From an uncultured bacterium (GTDB taxonomy: Bacteria; Patescibacteriota; Minisyncoccia; Phycocordibacterales; UBA918), in the NCBI GenBank assembly GCA_913050645.1, contig CAJXAG010000028.1, positions 1 to 14,015 of the forward strand: DNA of 14,015 nucleotides. Direction: 5' to 3'. Of this stretch, positions 12,341 through 14,015 are shown one piece after another. Position 1 is the first letter of the stretch, and each line of letters starts with the position of its first letter. The position numbers and the translations under genes were made by a program. Under the pieces are notes generated by a model that saw nothing but the letters and a program-made list of their open reading frames with translations, did not search any database and was not told the DNA's origin.

Positions 12341-12900
12341 TTGAAACTATGCCCTTTAGGGCAAGACTTTAGTTGCTACCCACTTTCTGATAGTCTGTAT
12401 TCTAATGAACAAACAGCGCCGTAATGGTCATACCACTACCAGAATGACCGCCCACATTGTCTGGGTCACTAAATACCGGTATCACGTACTAACTGGTGAT
12501 ATACAAAAACGTTGTCGGGAACTCATCATCCAAATCTGTGATGCTGAAGATATTCAAATATTAAAAGGGGTAGTGAGCAAAGACCATGTCCACATGCACA
12601 TGGAATACCCGACACGATTAGCCATGAGCGATATCGTCAAGCGACTCAAGGGACGCACCTCACGTCGTCTGCAAGAAGAATTTCCCGAACTTAGCAAACG
12701 CTACTGGGGCAGACATTTCTGGGCAATTGGCTATGGTGCGTGGTCGACCGGAAATATTACCGATGAACTAGTGCAGGAGTACCTCGAACACCATCGTGAC
12801 CCATCAAATACTGACACGAACAACATTATTCTTGAAACCTGACCTTGTGGACTTTTAGTCCATTGAGCAACCTATGCACTTTCAGTGCATAGTGGTTGAG
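12341..12900 (+). mobile_element. Compact IS200/IS605 element (tnpA only), 560 bp
   Basis: The element carries TnpA and has subterminal hairpins: TGCCCT-TT-AGGGCA at 12350-12363 on the left, and TGGACT-TTT-AGTCCA (12848-12862) and CTATGCACT-TTC-AGTGCATAG (12872-12892) on the right. The flanks share AGTT at 12339-12342 and 12899-12902, so the ends are uncertain by 2 bp. Deleting exactly 560 bp restores the codons ACT-AAC of the host transposase in frame. The left flank GTTAG resembles the right-end GTTGAG, as expected for the paired cleavage sites of this family. There is no target duplication and no tnpB. Confidence 0.88.
12405..12842 (+). CDS. tnpA: IS200/IS605 family transposase TnpA (Y1 HUH)
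   Basis: TnpA is the Y1 transposase that moves the element as single-stranded DNA, recognising subterminal hairpins as a dimer. The 145 residues contain AHIVWVTKYRYHVL (16-29), the HUH motif in VSKDHVHMHMEYP (His61, His63), RLKGRTSRRLQEEFP (80-94) and YWGRHFWAIGYGAWS (100-114). The catalytic Tyr126 lies in ELVQEYLEHH. Length and order are normal for TnpA, and the frame is intact, so the element may still be mobile. The ATG lies 64 bp inside the left end; I see no good Shine-Dalgarno site, which is common in this family. There is no accompanying TnpB. It lies antiparallel to, and inside, the broken IS481-like transposase. Confidence 0.95.
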   Translation: MNKQRRNGHTTTRMTAHIVWVTKYRYHVLTGDIQKRCRELIIQICDAEDIQILKGVVSKDHVHMHMEYPTRLAMSDIVKRLKGRTSRRLQEEFPELSKRYWGRHFWAIGYGAWSTGNITDELVQEYLEHHRDPSNTDTNNIILET

Positions 12901-13189
12901 TTTGCAATAGTTTATGAATCACTTCCGCACATCGACCATTCGTTTCAAACCGCAACGCCACGATACGATCAGCTATGCTTTCTGAGACTTGAGTCGGACT
13001 ATGTCTCGGTCTTGATGAATATGTTGGTATTGGATGCAATCCAATTACCTGTGCCCGCTTCTTCCATTTTGAGATGGTTCCTGGTGATACGCCATATCGA
13101 CGAGCAGCACAACGCACTCCGTGCTTTTGAGCGAAGAGCACAGCGTCTCTACGGACCTTTGGTTGTTTAGGATCATTTGTATAAGTCAT
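12899..13189 (-). pseudogene. IS481-like transposase, N-terminal fragment
   Basis: From the ATG at 13189 the minus strand encodes VRRDAVLFAQKHGVRCAARR and RYGVSPGTISKWKKRA (helix-turn-helix, about residues 25-46), then a Pro/Ser linker (PIPTYSSRPRHSPTQ) and RCAEVIHKLLQT. The last native codon is ACT at 12901-12899; beyond it the frame reads into the IS200/IS605 right end and stops at 12872. This half supplies terminal-repeat binding in the intact transposase. Joined to the C-terminal fragment across the 560-bp insertion, and with the extra base removed, it would give about 294 residues. Confidence 0.87.
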
Positions 13190-13282
13190 ACTGAAACAGT
13201 GTATTAATTGATACAGGTGTTTCCAAGGTGGTGGGTTATTACGATTTTCTTTACATCCGCAAAATATATGGTTAAATACGTT

Positions 13283-13298
13283 TCGGGAATGATCCCGA
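13283..13298 (+). promoter_or_regulatory. Leader hairpin before the 82-aa gene
   Basis: Perfect 6-bp stem TCGGGA-ATGA-TCCCGA ending 22 bp before the ATG at 13320 and just upstream of the ribosome site GAGGTAAG. It could stabilise the mRNA or mask the ribosome site. TTTACA with TTAAAT 16 bp later, about 13250-13277, is a possible promoter. Confidence 0.4.
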
Positions 13299-13319
13299 GT
13301 TCAAAAAACGAGGTAAGAA

Positions 13320-13568
13320 ATGAGCCCTACAACTCACGAACAAGCAGACCGTCCCACTGTAAAAGCCTGGGTATCCAAACCCGGCAAAGCAGTCGATGTA
13401 CAGAGTCTTGAAGACCTGCAGAAGACATTCGGAAACAGGCTGAATGTCTCCAACGGACAGTATGGCGAGACTATTATCGCTTGCCAACCACAAGACAAAG
13501 ATCGTTTGGACACAATCATGTGTACTGGTGACATGTTCACAGAACAAACGATTTACGCAGACCTCTAA
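13320..13568 (+). CDS. Unrecognised 82-aa protein
   Basis: I do not recognise it. After a polar N-terminus (MSPTTHEQADRPTVKAW) it reads as a small alpha/beta fold: VDVQSLEDLQKTFGNRLNV, a turn NGQYG, strand ETIIACQP, helix KDRLDTIMCTGDMF and a short terminal strand. It is acidic, soluble-looking and has two Cys. The ATG has GAGG 8 bases upstream and a strong terminator follows 22 bp after the stop, so it is very probably expressed as a single gene. It sits just outside the right end of the dead IS481-like element. Its size, arrangement and predicted helix/strand order resemble the next gene (13679-13924), but sequence identity is low. Confidence 0.68.
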   Translation: MSPTTHEQADRPTVKAWVSKPGKAVDVQSLEDLQKTFGNRLNVSNGQYGETIIACQPQDKDRLDTIMCTGDMFTEQTIYADL

Positions 13569-13589
13569 TCTAAGAAGCACCGCTTCGCT

Positions 13590-13618
13590 CCGGCAACCTG
13601 AAAGGTTGCCGGTTTTTT
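13590..13618 (+). terminator. Terminator after the 82-aa gene
   Basis: Perfect 10-bp stem CCGGCAACCT / AGGTTGCCGG with loop GAA, followed by six T (13613-13618). Confidence 0.95.
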
Positions 13619-13678
13619 CTTTACTTTTAGCATTTTCGTGGTAAGGTTCTTTTCAGATCAACAACTAGGGAGAGAAAT

Positions 13679-13924
13679 ATGAACATTCAACGCTCAGTTT
13701 TGGTAGCAACACCTGCATCAGCATCTTTTATTAAACTTGATGCACTACAGATGTTTCAGGCTTTCAATGATGAAATCGCCTTTAAGATTCGACGCGATTC
13801 AAACGACGCAATCGTTTTGTACACGATTCGCGAAGATAGACATGAGGCACTTGTAACAGCTGTTGCAGACGCTTTCCCAGGACGCTTTCGGACTCAGAAA
13901 GTGTCTGAAGAGCGATTAAACTAA
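13679..13924 (+). CDS. Unrecognised 81-aa protein
   Basis: No family is recognised. The sequence suggests a small alpha/beta protein: strand SVLVATPA, SFIKLDALQMFQAFND (helix), strand IAFKIRR, turn DSND, strand AIVLYTI, helix REDRHEALVTAVADAFP and a basic end FRTQKVSEERL. It has no Cys, membrane segment or signal peptide. AGGGAGAG lies 5-7 bases before the ATG and a strong terminator follows the stop, supporting a real monocistronic gene. It follows the 82-aa gene on the same strand, 110 bp away and separated from it by a terminator. Confidence 0.66.
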   Translation: MNIQRSVLVATPASASFIKLDALQMFQAFNDEIAFKIRRDSNDAIVLYTIREDRHEALVTAVADAFPGRFRTQKVSEERLN

Positions 13925-13930
13925 ATCAAC

Positions 13931-13965
13931 ACCACCAGCACGACTGTGCTGGTGGTTTTCTTTTT
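13931..13965 (+). terminator. Terminator after the 81-aa gene
   Basis: 11-bp perfect stem ACCACCAGCAC / GTGCTGGTGGT with loop GACT, followed by TTTCTTTTT. Confidence 0.93.
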
Positions 13966-13967
13966 CA

Positions 13968-14015
13968 CCCCCTAAACCACCGGCTTTAGCCGGTGTGTGC
14001 GTTTAAAGGTGAAAC
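13968..14015 (+). mobile_element. Possible left end of a second IS200/IS605-like element (partial)
   Basis: CACCGGC-TTTA-GCCGGTG (13978-13995) is a perfect 7-bp stem with a TTTA loop. The left-end hairpin of the IS200/IS605 element at 12350 can likewise be drawn with a TTTA loop (TGCCC-TTTA-GGGCA). It follows the preceding terminator and is itself followed by GTTTAAAGG, not by a T-tract, so it is not another terminator. The window ends before any transposase frame. Confidence 0.35.

Larger units (their letters stand above)
11744..13221 (-). mobile_element. Decayed IS481-like insertion sequence, interrupted by IS200/IS605
   Basis: The span holds the two halves of one DDE transposase on the minus strand. 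AACACCT at 11746-11752 and its complement AGGTGTT at 13215-13221 lie close to the gene ends and may be the remains of terminal inverted repeats; the stop codon overlaps the left one. Outer boundaries and any target duplication are uncertain. The element is inactive: its transposase has a stop codon, a frameshift and an inserted IS. Confidence 0.65.

Noticed and set aside
1..14015. CRISPR array, rRNA genes, phage modules
   Set aside because: No regularly spaced repeats, no rRNA-like sequence and no recognisable phage structural or lysis genes were seen.

Overview
The window looks like a chromosomal segment of a Patescibacteria/CPR bacterium, most likely of the Parcubacteria type. This is an inference from several things seen together: a YerC-type TrpR-like regulator, a single-ORF DDE transposase of a kind I associate with CPR genomes, a Spo0J-type ParB whose N-terminus reads SIFWVEVEKV, tRNA genes without an encoded CCA, small unrecognised genes, and several genes that seem to lack a Shine-Dalgarno site. 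Moderate GC, UGA stop codons and a tRNA-Trp with anticodon CCA argue for the standard bacterial code.

Left part (1-1500): a minus-strand pair, a 256-aa protein with one or two helix-turn-helix segments followed 5 bp later by a gene cut by the window edge. The visible 51 residues of the second gene carry what looks like the N-box of a GHKL (Bergerat-fold) ATPase. Upstream on the same strand, behind a terminator, is a 152-aa protein I do not recognise.

Core part (1500-11500): housekeeping genes. These are dprA (transformation/recombination), a TrpR/YerC-like regulator, topA, a small Cys-rich protein, a Rel/SpoT-type (p)ppGpp enzyme, parB with a long acidic tail, tRNA-Leu(CAA), a 71-aa basic protein, a 2-Cys peroxiredoxin, miaA and tRNA-Trp(CCA). 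Convergent pairs (topA with the small Cys protein, rel with parB, the basic protein with prx) share bidirectional hairpin terminators. The most notable regulatory structure is a pair of perfect palindromes with the same 14-bp core, ACCTGTTAACAGGT. One abuts the start of the TrpR-like gene and one lies in its 3' end, upstream of topA.

Right part (11500-14015): accessory DNA. A 235-bp stretch without ORFs leads into a dead IS481-like transposase, inactivated by a nonsense codon and a +1 frameshift. It is also split by a compact 560-bp IS200/IS605 element carrying only tnpA; removing exactly 560 bp rejoins the two halves in frame. Beyond it are two small unrecognised genes, each with a good Shine-Dalgarno site and its own terminator. 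A TTTA-loop hairpin at the right edge may be the start of another IS200/IS605-like element.

I see no CRISPR array, rRNA or phage gene module. The best candidates for something undescribed are the HTH/GHKL pair at the left edge, the twin-palindrome TrpR-like locus, and the repeated DDEFAF motif in the ParB tail.
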